A DNA stretch of 64,000 nt, taken from assembly GCA_963924555.1 (NCBI GenBank), contig OZ004589.1:3472001-3536000 (forward strand). Reading direction: 5' to 3'. The notes beneath the pieces are model-generated. The model was not told the DNA's origin. It did not search any database and saw only the letters and a program-made list of their open reading frames with translations. This DNA comes from Crambe crambe (taxonomy: Eukaryota; Porifera; Demospongiae; Poecilosclerida; Crambeidae). Made by a program: the position numbers and the translations under genes. Below, piece by piece: positions 21,270 to 31,038 of this stretch. Numbering within the stretch: the stretch's first letter is position 1; each line of letters opens with the position of its first letter.

Positions 21270-21879
21270 TAGAAGAATTTTTTTGCGTTTATAATTAGGA
21301 ACATGCTTGTTAGTAAACCACCATGCAACAATTTAGGGGTGGAGTGGGGATGCAAAGCAGATAGGCCTTGGCAAAAAATTGGCTATTATGCTATTCATGT
21401 CATTATGCTCATGTGCACTGGTATTGTTGACCTTTAACCTCAGTAATCTGATCCTGGGTTTGTAGTAATTGTGTTCACTGCTTGTGATCAGTAATACTGG
21501 AAGAGTTTTTTCAATGCTAAAAAGACATTTTACAAGCAAGACTATGTGGAATTGAGTGTCATATGCTATTAAATAGCTATTCAAAATGAATTTTTGGAAA
21601 TGAGACGATTATGCTTGCCTTACAAATCAATGTTATTATGCTCAGAATTATGCTGGCATAATGTACCAAGGCCTAAAAGCAGAAGCAGTGTGCAGTTGCT
21701 TTAGTAAAACTTGCAACAGCCAGTGGTTAACCCAAAACTCTGGCTACATCAATGAAATGTGGTAACCTATGTAGTATAGCATACTAAAAAAATCTGTTGC
21801 AAATACAACCTACTTCTGAACTACTGTAGATTTCAGGATGGTTGTCCATAAGGAATGAGAAATAGGTAAGAAACCTGAT

Positions 21880-22470
21880 CCCATGCAGTTGTATCCACCT
21901 ATTCCCCAAACTTCCTGATAACCAACCTGCAATGGACTGTACTAAGATTTTGCTGAACCATCAAAGAAACCACAACCAGACTCTGGATGGACATCACATA
22001 CCCACAACAGCTGTGCAGTGCACGTTTTAGTTTCAAATTGTCAATGAAAACAGCAAGCAAAGGTTATTCATGACATTTGCCTGTGTAAATGGTAAGCAGT
22101 GCTAAAGCACGCTATTGTGCTCATTAATATGGCAGGGTTTCATCCACCAGATAATGACCAACCACAAATAAATAACTTCCTTGCCCATAGTATCAAAAAC
22201 AAGACAAGAACAAATATAAATCTTTCAGCAGATAGGTGAAGATTGATCAAAGCACACCACAGAGCAGACTAGGAGGTTCCAGATTGAATGGTAGGTGGAC
22301 CCATAGTGCCTGGTGTTTACCTGGCTGTCTGAAAGGGTGTTAATTAAGCAAAACCTGTGCAGACTTGGTCAAGGTCTCAATCCACCATTGCAGGTTGGTT
22401 GTTAGGAAAGTTAGGGGAATAGGTGTCCTATGGTTTACACAAATGCATGGATTGCATAGGACTCCTCACA
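21880..22470. mobile_element. Inverted-repeat element nested in the 12.1-kb element
   Basis: CCACCTATTCCCCAAACTTC and ACCAACCTGCAATGG (21897-21937) are reversed as CCATTGCAGGTTGGT and AAGTTAGGGGAATAGGTG (22383-22428). Weaker similarity extends outward on both sides. No coding capacity; ends not precisely defined. Confidence 0.6.
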
Positions 22471-22717
22471 TCTAGGGACTGGCATAGTTTTGGGAACCAT
22501 AATGCTGGCTACACTAGCCAACTTACACTAGCTAACTTGGCTTGACCAAACTTGTCTGCAAGTGAGATAATTTATGTAGTCTTTCATCATCAGCTAGGAG
22601 CATAGTCACATCCATAGGATGTTACATAGAAAATTTAATTCCTACAATAGCATTTTTGTGGCTAAATTCCCAAAGGGTCTGTTTCCATCACTAACTTAGT
22701 AAACACTTGGTGAGCAA

Positions 22718-23061
22718 TAGGCATGGGGCTAATATGCTCTTTTTTGGCCTATTCTGCAGTGCTCCTCCAGCAGACCCATTATTCTTTTCATAGTAACCTA
22801 TTATTCTCAACAAAAATGTCCTGAAAGAGTACATTAACTGTGTGTAGCATTTAACAGTTTTCCTGCTGATTCCCAAAAGGATGTAAAAATTTTTTTGCTC
22901 AGAATGCAATATTAGCACTCAAAAGCACCCATGTGTAGGCAAGGGAGCGAGCTATAACAATGACTGAAGCCTATTATTCTGGTTCTTTAGCCTATTATGC
23001 TGCTATTCCAGTGAGGCCCTATTATTCCCATTATTATGCCAGCATATTAGCCCCATGCCTA
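22718..23061. mobile_element. hAT-type MITE with 8-bp target duplication
   Basis: The 344-bp element starts TAGGCATGGGGCTAATATGC and ends AGCATATTAGCCCCATGCCT plus A. It is flanked by GTGAGCAA on both sides (22710-22717 and 23062-23069). An 8-bp duplication is typical of hAT elements. No transposase inside. Confidence 0.8.
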
Positions 23062-23069
23062 GTGAGCAA

Positions 23070-23721
23070 CCATACTAGACACATAACCCCTCCCATTAGG
23101 CCACACCAATTTGATTATATGTTTTGCAGGGCCCTACCCAATTGATGATAGTTTAGGGTCAAAGGTTAACCCTGGCCCCTGTCACCCAAAATGGCAAATA
23201 TAGCTTGGCTCCTTAAGTGAGGAAAACAACCTTCCACTAGGCAGGTGAACAATTTGGCAAACTTGCTACGCTACCACCAAGGAGTAACCACAAAACATAG
23301 GTATGGCATTTGATAACCAGCCTGCATCCCAGATCTTTAGTCATCTCCCTCACATAGACTGTCATTCACACAGTACAGATACATACATGTATGCTGAACA
23401 CAGAACTTACATGTCACATGCTGACTCAGCAGTTCCACATCATCGTATGGCCATTCGTATCCTACAAAAAGTTAGTGACTAGAACGCCCAGCTGGAAACC
23501 CTCACATTCAGAAGCCACCCAGCTAACAACAAACTGAAGAACTCAACAAGCTAGCTAGCTAGCTCCTCGCTCGCTGCACGTGATGTATCACGCGCCATGC
23601 GTGTGATACGTAAAGGGCAAAGATCAAAGATCAAAACGTAAGATGCATGGGCAATGGCCAAATCTTGTTGCACACAAATAATTGTAAATTGTTAAAGAGG
23701 GAATTCAAAAACTGGAAGTTA
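23070..23721. other. Non-coding stretch downstream of the RING gene
   Basis: No gene seen. It contains a CTAG/CTCG-rich patch near 23550-23580 and a short inverted repeat, GTGATGTATCACGCG against GTGTGATACG. Confidence 0.4.
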
Positions 23722-25358
23722 TCACTCAGCACCATCAGTAGTAATAATCTTGATTACACCGTTCAAAAACTCGTCTATCCCATGGACACGGCAAGTATCA
23801 GCATAAGCCCTCTCACTCCTGCACTGAGGACAATTTTTGGACATTCCTCCTTCTCCCCTGTACAAAGTATCAATGCAGGCTTCACATCCTAAGAGGCGTT
23901 TACAGCACTTCGCAAATATTATAGGTGGAGTCATAACACTATGGCATATAATACATTTGAAGTTCTCCAGCAACAACTTCCTGAGTGCAAGAGGAATCTT
24001 CAAAGTAGTCTGTACACTAACAAGGGAGTCTACTTGATTTCTGAGTGCTTGAATGTTCTTATCCAGTGCCATAAACTCAACACTGCTCATCTTGGCAATC
24101 TTTCTCGGTGGTCGTTCCATCTCACTGTCGGAAGAAGAAGAGTCAGCAGCATGATGAATCCTTTTGAGGTCAGAAGAAGATACTGCAAATATTTTGCGAC
24201 TTCCCACTTTCCAGAACTTTAGCCCTAAATGGGAAACAAATTCTCAAGTCTATTGTAGTAGCTATCAAGTGATAAATTACAGTAGAAACTACTATAATTA
24301 TGCAGAAATCCTAATAGGCTATAAACTACATTGGAACCTGTTTATAATGGTCACTGTACATAAGCAGGGACAAGTCCCAAATGACCCTATAGTGTCTGTG
24401 CTGTCTATCCGCCCCAAGGGTGACTGTTGTGGAACCCCTAGCTAAATTGTATAATATTGACACCCTGGTATCATGACACCTTGTCTAATCAGGACACTTT
24501 CTCAGTATAGGGCTGCCTATAATAATGACCAAGTCAAATTTGAAGCTCAAACTTGTGATAAAATTAAATAAAGTGTGTATTAATTTCAAACTCAAGCTCA
24601 GATATTTTGATGAGAAACCTCAAGTGCAGTTTGAGAGGGCTTACCTTGGGTGCCTGAACCATCCTCAATCCTCATTCCATCTGCAGTGATCAAAACATAG
24701 TCAGCACCCCACTTTTCTTTTATAATGTGACTCAAGTACATCACATTAGCTGTCGACTCAGTGATATCAACAAATGCTTGACTCAATGGCTTGAAGTCAG
24801 GTCGTCCCCCACTGGCACTCTTCTTTACTGAAGCTTGAACAATTTTTACACTAATGGAATTCTTCTTGTTTCCGACTGGGACCACAGTAGATGGAGGTCT
24901 TTGACTTCCAATAATTGAGGAAGAAGAAAATATGCGATTACTGCTTCCACTAGCTGCCGAACCTTCAACTGTCAGCCTTTGAATTAAAAACCCAACATCT
25001 GCTGAGAAATCAAAATGTCTGTTCCGATTATCTGGGAAAAATGATGCTCGCCCTCCACCCGCACCCGACTCCCGCAGCCACACACTGTCCAAGCTTAGCT
25101 GCAACAACAGAAACAACAGAATCATGCTGTATAAAATAACTTGCTATAACACGTCAGCTATTATAAACACAACTAGACGTCTAGCTAGACATCCAAAGCT
25201 AGCATACTTACTGAAAATATCCTAGCAACTACAGTAGGAGTGATCTGCTCCACCTGCAAGTCTACACTATCATGGCCATCCCTACATAGGGTGACCAAGT
25301 CTTGGGATCTGGGTGGCGAAGGGATCCCACTAGTACCTTCTAAGGGATCGAGACTCAT
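23722..25358 (-). CDS. RING-finger accessory protein of the 12.1-kb transposon (3 exons)
   Basis: Exons on the minus strand are 25358-25212, 25098-24645 and 24224-23722. Donors are TTTTCA|GTAAGT and CAAG|GTAAGC, acceptors TTGTTGCAG| and CATTTAG|. The phases agree and give 367 aa. The upstream GTG at 25379 was rejected in favour of ATG 25358. The N-terminal 200 residues have no domain I know. The junction GTQG|LKFWKVGSRK is followed by a Ser/Asp-rich stretch and a C-terminal RING-type finger (about residues 291-335, CIIC ... CCKRLLGCEAC ... CPQC). RING fingers usually recruit E2 ubiquitin-conjugating enzymes. I recall similar RING proteins as abundant, transposon-linked predictions in animals, but cannot verify it. 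The gene is divergent from the transposase, 178 bp apart. Its role in transposition is unknown. Confidence 0.75.
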
Positions 25359-25536
25359 TCCGGTCCTCTCCACACACACACAGATGAAGAAGTAGCTATA
25401 AATAACAGAGATAACGCAACAAAATAGCAGAAGTGAGCTTTTTGCTATTACCGGCAGATGCAGAGATAGAGCCGCTCACGCTGCAGAAAAGTTTTGCGCA
25501 TGTGCAGGCACACCGTGACTGGCGACGAGAAGTGGA
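25359..25536. promoter_or_regulatory. Bidirectional promoter region between RING gene and transposase
   Basis: The 178 bp between the two divergent start codons must hold both 5' ends unless there are extra non-coding exons. It includes a short CA run (25371-25380). I see no clear TATA box on either strand. Confidence 0.5.
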
Positions 25537-25793
25537 ATGGCTGTCTTGGAGGCAATTCCTGCTGCAACACTTATCATTAGAAAGCTGATAGTCGAAGAGC
25601 GACGCAGTCACCAAGATGTGAGCGTAATCTTGAAGGAAAAGTTCCCCTATCTATCCCAAGGGCTGAGCTCTAGAACTGTGAGGAGATTTTGCAAAACTCA
25701 CAACATCCATAGGACATCAAGATTAGAAGGTGGTGCAGTGGACAGAATTGTCAGAACAGCTATACAGAAGGTAAGAACAATGTGACTAGATCT

Positions 25794-25836
<43 letters not shown>

Positions 25837-27452
25837 GACTGGATTGCAGTGGGCCATTGAATGTTGATCAGTAGCTAAATAATGCATGCACTCAGAAGGT
25901 ACTAGACTTGTTGATGTGTGGTGCTCTAGTACTCTATGAACATTAGCATAAAGTTAGTTTGCTCATTGCTATACAAGGCCACCCATGGAACAGTACCAAA
26001 TTCCCATGTAAAAAGGAAAAGAGTCTGGCTAACCAATTTTTTTTTTCTTTTTTTTTTCATTGTTAAGGTTGGTCCAACATATGGTCGCAAGACCATGACT
26101 GGTTTACTGGCTGCTGATGGTTTCAAGGTTGCTGAAAAACGAGTGGGAGTTTCTCTCAAGAAAGTCTGTTCTGCTTACCATAATAGGAGAGTAGCATCTA
26201 CACAGTCTTTGATTAATCCTATTCCTTATTCTGCTAAATATTTTGGCGAGAAACTACACATTGATCAAAACGAGAAAATGGTCCAATTTGGTGTAACTCA
26301 TGTCTGTGCCGTGGATGGCTTTAGTGGCATGATTGTTGGCTTCGTCACCATGCCAATCAAGAACAACAGAATTATATATGAATTCCTATACATGTGAGTG
26401 GTTACTTTTAGGGCTTATTGATCACAAGTTTAAATGTGGTTATTCTTTGATGACTAGTTTTGATTGAGTGTACATAATTTTAGTGGTGAAATTGATTTAA
26501 CTATCGTTTCTATGTAGCATATTATTACTCCATAGGAATGAAAATAATAGTTTCAAGATCACCATACAGTTCAATATAATTAACTTATTGTACCTAGGAA
26601 AGTTATATCCCAGTTTGGAATGTGGGACCAAATTCGTGTGGACTATGGGCGGGAATGGTTCTTGATGTTGTCAGTACAACAGGCACTTGCTGGATTAAGG
26701 AATAATGTAGCAAAAACACCATATATTCAAACTTCATCAAAGAAGGTTAGTATCAGTACTGTTTCCAAACTATTTCAACAAACAGGATTTATTTGCAGAA
26801 CCATATAGTTGAAAGGATGTGGAGCGAAATTAATGTTAGAGTGAACTACCCAATTAAATCCATTCTAGTGGATCTGGTTGACAAAGGTGAAATCAATCCA
26901 GATTATTCTCTTCATTATTTTTGCATTTCCTGGTTATGTACAAGAGTTTCTTTTGTTGGAATTGAGTTATTTATCAAGTCTTGGAACAATCATCCTATCC
27001 CAGGTAAGTTGAACTGTGAGTGTGAGAATATAAAGACAATGCTTATTATAGCTGGGTATAGAGTCCATTTGCCTTGAGGAAATGGTATACCTGTCAGCTT
27101 GTCATGTTCATCTGCAGGTAGGAGGAAGGGTAGAATGCCAGCTCATATCCCAGTGCAAGTTATGAGAGTGAACAATAAAGCTTCAGTAATTAACGCTGAC
27201 CTCATTCTGCATCCACAGCAAGCTATCGATCAGTACCGATTGAAAGGTGGCAGTATCACAGATCCAGAACAGCACATTCAGGATCCGTTATTTGATGACC
27301 CCTCAAAAATGGATATTCGTCTCGTTTCATTTAATAAAAGATTTCCATCAATTGATGCCATTTTTCATGGTGTGGTTAATGGAAATGCTACCATGTTTAT
27401 TGATGCTCTCAAATTTTTTATTGATGTTACTTTTAGACTCTCTCATAGCTAA
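25537..27452 (+). CDS. IS3/retroviral-integrase-like DDE transposase (5 exons)
   Basis: Exons are 25537-25770, 26068-26393, 26598-26745, 26799-27003 and 27118-27452. All have GT-AG boundaries and consistent phase, giving 415 aa with no internal stop. An N-terminal helix-turn-helix (about 1-78) is followed by a second one with YGRKTMTGLLAADGFKVAEK (about 83-112), which recalls the HTH before the core in IS3 transposases. The catalytic core shows D144 (LHIDQNEK), D202 (IRVDYGREW) and E241 (NHIVERMWSEIN). D-D spacing is 57 residues and D-E spacing 38. A conserved C-terminal region follows. This fold cuts and joins DNA strands at terminal repeats. The superfamily is not settled: the eukaryotic IS3-like group (IS3EU) fits the HTH and perhaps the 6-bp duplication; Ginger is less likely. 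Intact, so possibly active. Confidence 0.82.
25800..25833. repeat. Poly-T tract (34) in transposase intron 1
   Basis: Thirty-four consecutive T inside the first intron; not coding. Confidence 0.85.
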
Positions 27453-27730
27453 GCTTTATTGATGATAATTTTTTTCCCTCGTTGGCAATTTCAGTATAGC
27501 TGCTGGGTTATTAATTCAAGTGTCCAGAAAAACAGTTATGGTAGTAGCTATAGCAGCTATCATACAATCACTTAATCTAGTTCTGAAGACAAAGTGACAT
27601 ACATCATGCCAGACCCTGAAGAATAAAGATTATTGTTGTGAAGAATGAAGACATTCAGCGACTTACAGCCCCTTGTGAAGATTGCCTTGATTGAAGAGAC
27701 ATGCGTACATGCATGCAATCACTGCATTTG
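27453..27730. other. 3' flank of the transposase gene
   Basis: Non-coding. GAATAAAG near 27622 could serve as a degenerate polyadenylation signal. Confidence 0.35.
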
Positions 27731-28600
27731 GGGAGTGAGAGATGCTATCGTTCCAGTGCATGCAGGTGGAGAGTGAGGCATGCAATCATTCCAGTTCCTG
27801 CATGTGAGGAGTGAGACATGCAATTGTTCCAGTTCTGCATGCATGTGGAGAGTGAGGCATGCAAGTGTTCCAGTTCCTGTGCATGTGGGGAGTGAGGCAT
27901 GCACAGTTCTGCATCCATGTGGAGAGTGAGTCGTTCCAGTTCCTGCATGTAGGAAGTGAGACATGCAATTGTTCCAGTTCTGCATGCATGTGGAGATTGA
28001 GTCATTCCAGTTCCTGCATGTGGGGAGTGAGACATGCAATCGTTCCAGTTCCTGCTGGCATGTAGAGAGTGAGGCATGCAAGTGTTCCAGTTCCTGTGCA
28101 TGTGGGGAGTGAGGCATGCACAGTTCTGCATCCGTGTGGAGAGTGAGTCGTTCCAGTTCCTGCATGTAGTAAGTGAGACATGCAATTGTTCCAGTTCTGC
28201 ATGCATGTGGAGATTGAGTCATTCCAGTTCCTGCATGTAGGGAGTGAGACATGCAATCATTCCAGTTCCTGCTGGCATGTAGAGAGTGAGACATGCAATC
28301 GTTCCAGTTGAGTCAGATATGCAATCACTCCTGTTCCTGCATGCAGAGAGAAGAGTAGAGGGATGCAATCACTCCAGAGAGAAGGAAAGGGGGGAGGGAC
28401 ATGCCAATCCTTGAATACATGCAACCCTACATTGTAGCTACATACTGCCTGCAGTCCCTGCGTGCATGAAGAGTAGCTAATCACTCCAGTCCCTTTCTAG
28501 AGAGTGAAGATATTCCAATCATTCATAGAGTAGCTAATCACTCCAGTCCTTTCTGGAGAGTGAAGATATTCCAATCATTCCAGCCCAGTCCCTGAAGACA
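27731..28600. repeat. Minisatellite with a 217-bp higher-order unit
   Basis: Units of about 35-45 bp share the pattern TTCCAGTTCCTGCATG, then GAGTGAGACATGCAA. From about 27854 to 28290 the pattern repeats as two copies of a 217-bp block. More diverged units (ATCACTCCAGTCC, GAGTGAAGATATTCCAATC) continue to about 28600. The open frames across it come from repeat periodicity and have no fixed start or domain. Confidence 0.85.
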
Positions 28601-29378
28601 TGCATGCATGCATGCATGCAACGGCTCCAGTCCCATGCAGTTAAGGTGGAGCCGATTATGCTCAAGTCATATTATTATTCTCCTTTTCTTCTCCTTCAAA
28701 GCCATGCCCAAGTTTTGGAGCCTGCATATTGTGTGTGAATATAATGATACTGAAAGACCAATGAATTTCAGGCTATGGGCTAGGAGTAGCTATATGATCA
28801 AATCGTATGTCTTGCCCTGTCTATAGTAATAAGTATTATCACACACCCCATGCATGGTTGCTACATTCCTTGAGGGGGTGCTAGGTGTCCAATCCCCTAG
28901 GACAGCTGAAGATGAATTATATAAATATACCCCTGGGTGACTGATTCTTGCTGACAAGTCAACTCCCTTCATTTTTCCATGGAATTCTACTGTTCAGCAG
29001 TATATAGATATGATAGGTTTAAAACATAAATGGAGGACATAATTATGTGATCCTGTTTCATTTGCTATATAAATTATAGTCATTGCTGTCATACAAAAAA
29101 GGAAAGGAAAGGAGCAGGCATGCTAGTCTTGCAAGTAGAGGATCCTAGATCCAAATTTCTTGAGGGATGCTAGGGGTTCTGTGATCCCGGGGCCTTAGAG
29201 CATGCTTATTTGTGCTAACTAGATGAATGCTGTGTGGGGACCAGATTTTAGGAAAAAACAATCTCAGCAGCCTACTCATCTGTAGCTAGGGACCATAAGG
29301 CTAATACTATACTTTCTTCTTCAACATTCCGATCAGGTAAAGTTCACAAGGTGCATAAGCTAGCTTAGCTTATCACAT
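28601..29378. other. Non-coding right part of the 12.1-kb element
   Basis: A short GCAT run (about 28602-28620) is followed by AT-rich sequence without a supported gene. Confidence 0.4.
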
Positions 29379-29445
29379 TGCGATAGTCTGGTGGCGTCGA
29401 CCTTTTACCTCATTTTCCTTAGGTAAAGGGTCAACGCCGCCGGTA
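29379..29445. repeat. Subterminal palindrome 1 of the 12.1-kb element
   Basis: GGTGGCGTCGACCTTTTACC pairs imperfectly with GGTAAAGGGTCAACGCCGCC across a loop of about 11 bp, with outer arms GCGATAGTC / GTAATAGTC-like. It lies 0.2 kb from the right end. Confidence 0.75.
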
Positions 29446-29548
29446 ATAGTCGTCAATTTTTAATTTTCAATTTTCTATTCGTATTAAAATGCAAAGCATG
29501 AAGCAAAACTGCAGTATCATACAGGCTATTAAATAAGAGTGTGCTACT

Positions 29549-29631
29549 ATGCTATTAATCAATAATCATGAAGGATGCGCCGAGCCGCCGCAGGCGGCTC
29601 GGCGCATCCTTCATGATTATTGATATAGCAT
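29549..29631. repeat. Subterminal palindrome 2 with GC-rich stem
   Basis: The arms are about 40 bp with a 3-nt loop (GCA, 29590-29592). The inner stem GGATGCGCCGAGCCGCC is perfect. The outer part, ATCAATAATCATGA plus ATGCTAT, differs by a 2-nt insertion. It sits about 20 bp inside the right terminus. Confidence 0.88.
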
Positions 29632-29635
29632 TGGC

Positions 29636-29652
29636 CCAAATATCCACTGACC
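29636..29652 (-). repeat. Right terminal inverted repeat of the 12.1-kb element
   Basis: CCAAATATCCACTGACC is the exact reverse complement of 17528-17544. Confidence 0.85.
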
Positions 29653-29658
29653 GAAACC
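29653..29658. repeat. Right target-site duplication GAAACC
   Basis: It matches 17522-17527 and begins the resumed coding sequence of paralogue 3. Confidence 0.88.
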
Positions 29659-30955
29659 CATCTTTCAGAAAGTCTACCCCACATTTAATCAATCCCAGTT
29701 CACTAGTCCCCAATTCTTCACTATCAAATATCTTCAGCACACCTTCAAGTACCTTTCTGAGAGTCAAAGCAATCAGACATTGAGATTTTGTTTCTAAATT
29801 GCTTGGATTTTTAGACAAAAACTGGTTAATCAAGTAAAATAGTGAGCTACTGTTTGTTACTAGACCATTGAACCTGGCTAACACGGTTACAACACTCTTT
29901 AATAAATGGTTTCGATCATCTTGGCTCATGTTCAGATCTTCACCATTTATAATTTTGAAAAGAGCTGGTAATATATTATTAACTGCATCTTTTATAGCTT
30001 TCTTCTTTTCATTCCCTTCAATTTTTTTCAGGAAGTACTCATCAAGAAAATAGTTGGTAGCGGTTATAAAAGAAGCTCTGTCTTCAGCATTCAACTTTCC
30101 ATTGCGATGCAATAATACTTTTAAAATATTTAGCATGTTTTCTAAAGACCCTTTGGGAGCTGCATCTGCATACTCTCGGACCATATCTCTCATAATCGTT
30201 TTTAAAGTATCAAAATCGAATGCTTATTCTCTCCCAACTAAAGAGTGACCATGAATCACAGAGTTTACAATGTCAAGAAACGTTTTATAATATGACATGA
30301 AATCAGTCTTTCCAATCAACTTCTGCATCGACTCTAAAATAGGTTTATGCAGGATGCCAAAAATCTTACCTTTCTTTAGAGATTCAACATAATTTAGTGT
30401 GTTGTTTGTAAGGCACATAAACGAATTTCTTAACAATTGATTTGCCTGTTCATTCTCCCAAGTTTCGTTTCGAGTCTTGATATAGTCTTGCACTCTAGAT
30501 CTGTCATCACCAAGAGGTAACATTATGCCTTTGTTTGCCTCTGACATTTTTGCAGTAGTCCAACCATCACCTCTCCTATTATAAGAATCCATTGCAATGC
30601 TGGGCCCTGGCATCAGTTCATTTCGTACCTGTATGTAATCTGAAACTAGTCCTAGGATTTTTGAAAACTGATTCCTTTCTTCAGTGTGTGAAACTAATGC
30701 AGCTGCCATTCGCTTTGGGATCACGTCCCTGTTGAATTTTCTCTCATATTGATCATTACCATAAAAAGGAGAACCATAAGGAGGCGAGGGATGAGATGGC
30801 TATGGAAGAGTACTGTCCATCCCCTGCTGGCTAGTATGTTTTGAAGCCAAGAGATCCCCTAGGAGCTGGTTTATCACATCTTCACGAGAGAAGGGTGCGG
30901 AATATGCAGCAGCAAAGATGACTATGAAGAGTGAAAAGGTTGGTAGCTTTTTCAT
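29653..30955 (-). pseudogene. 5' part of secreted paralogue 3, with two nonsense codons
   Basis: Most of a paralogue-2-like gene, from ATG 30955 to the insertion point. Beyond the 12.1-kb interruption there are two in-frame stops: TAG at 30800-30802 where the intact gene has Trp, and TAA at 30224-30226 where it has Gln. Small in-frame indels (9 bp and 3 bp lost, residues GIM gained) leave the frame unbroken. High similarity to 13147-14625 includes RNHLLKSVVTVLARFN and KKGKIFGILHKPILE. The preserved frame suggests the copy was functional until recently. Confidence 0.9.
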
Positions 30956-31030
30956 TCTGAATTTCTTATTTATCAGAGTTACTGATGAAAATTCTTCACT
31001 GTTAAGTGGTTGAATGGTTACTGTCCAGAG

Positions 31031-31038
31031 TTTTTATA
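31031..31038 (-). promoter_or_regulatory. TATA box of broken paralogue 3
   Basis: TATAAAAA on the minus strand, 76 bp upstream of ATG 30955, at the same spacing as paralogue 2. Confidence 0.6.

Larger units (their letters stand above)
17528..29652. mobile_element. 12.1-kb DNA transposon with divergent transposase and RING genes
   Basis: The left end GGTCAGTGGATATTTGG is the exact reverse complement of the right end CCAAATATCCACTGACC (29636-29652). Weaker similarity continues to about 45 bp. A 6-bp duplication GAAACC flanks the element, and the flanks rejoin into a continuous paralogue-2-like frame, so this was a clean insertion. Inside are an IS3/integrase-like DDE transposase (25537-27452, plus) and a RING protein gene (25358-23722, minus). 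The remaining DNA holds at least four nested inverted-repeat elements, microsatellites and a minisatellite. That the two genes belong to this element, and not to one nested inside it, is inference: no closer terminal repeat pair was found. Confidence 0.75.

Noticed and set aside
27719-28294. Long minus-strand frames rich in His, Cys and Thr
   Set aside because: They lie wholly inside the minisatellite. Several frames are open at once because of the repeat period.
17528-29652. Polinton/Maverick identity for the 12.1-kb element
   Set aside because: The size, 6-bp duplication and integrase-like enzyme fit. But there is no DNA polymerase B, protease, ATPase or capsid gene, and the terminal repeats are short and do not begin with AG.
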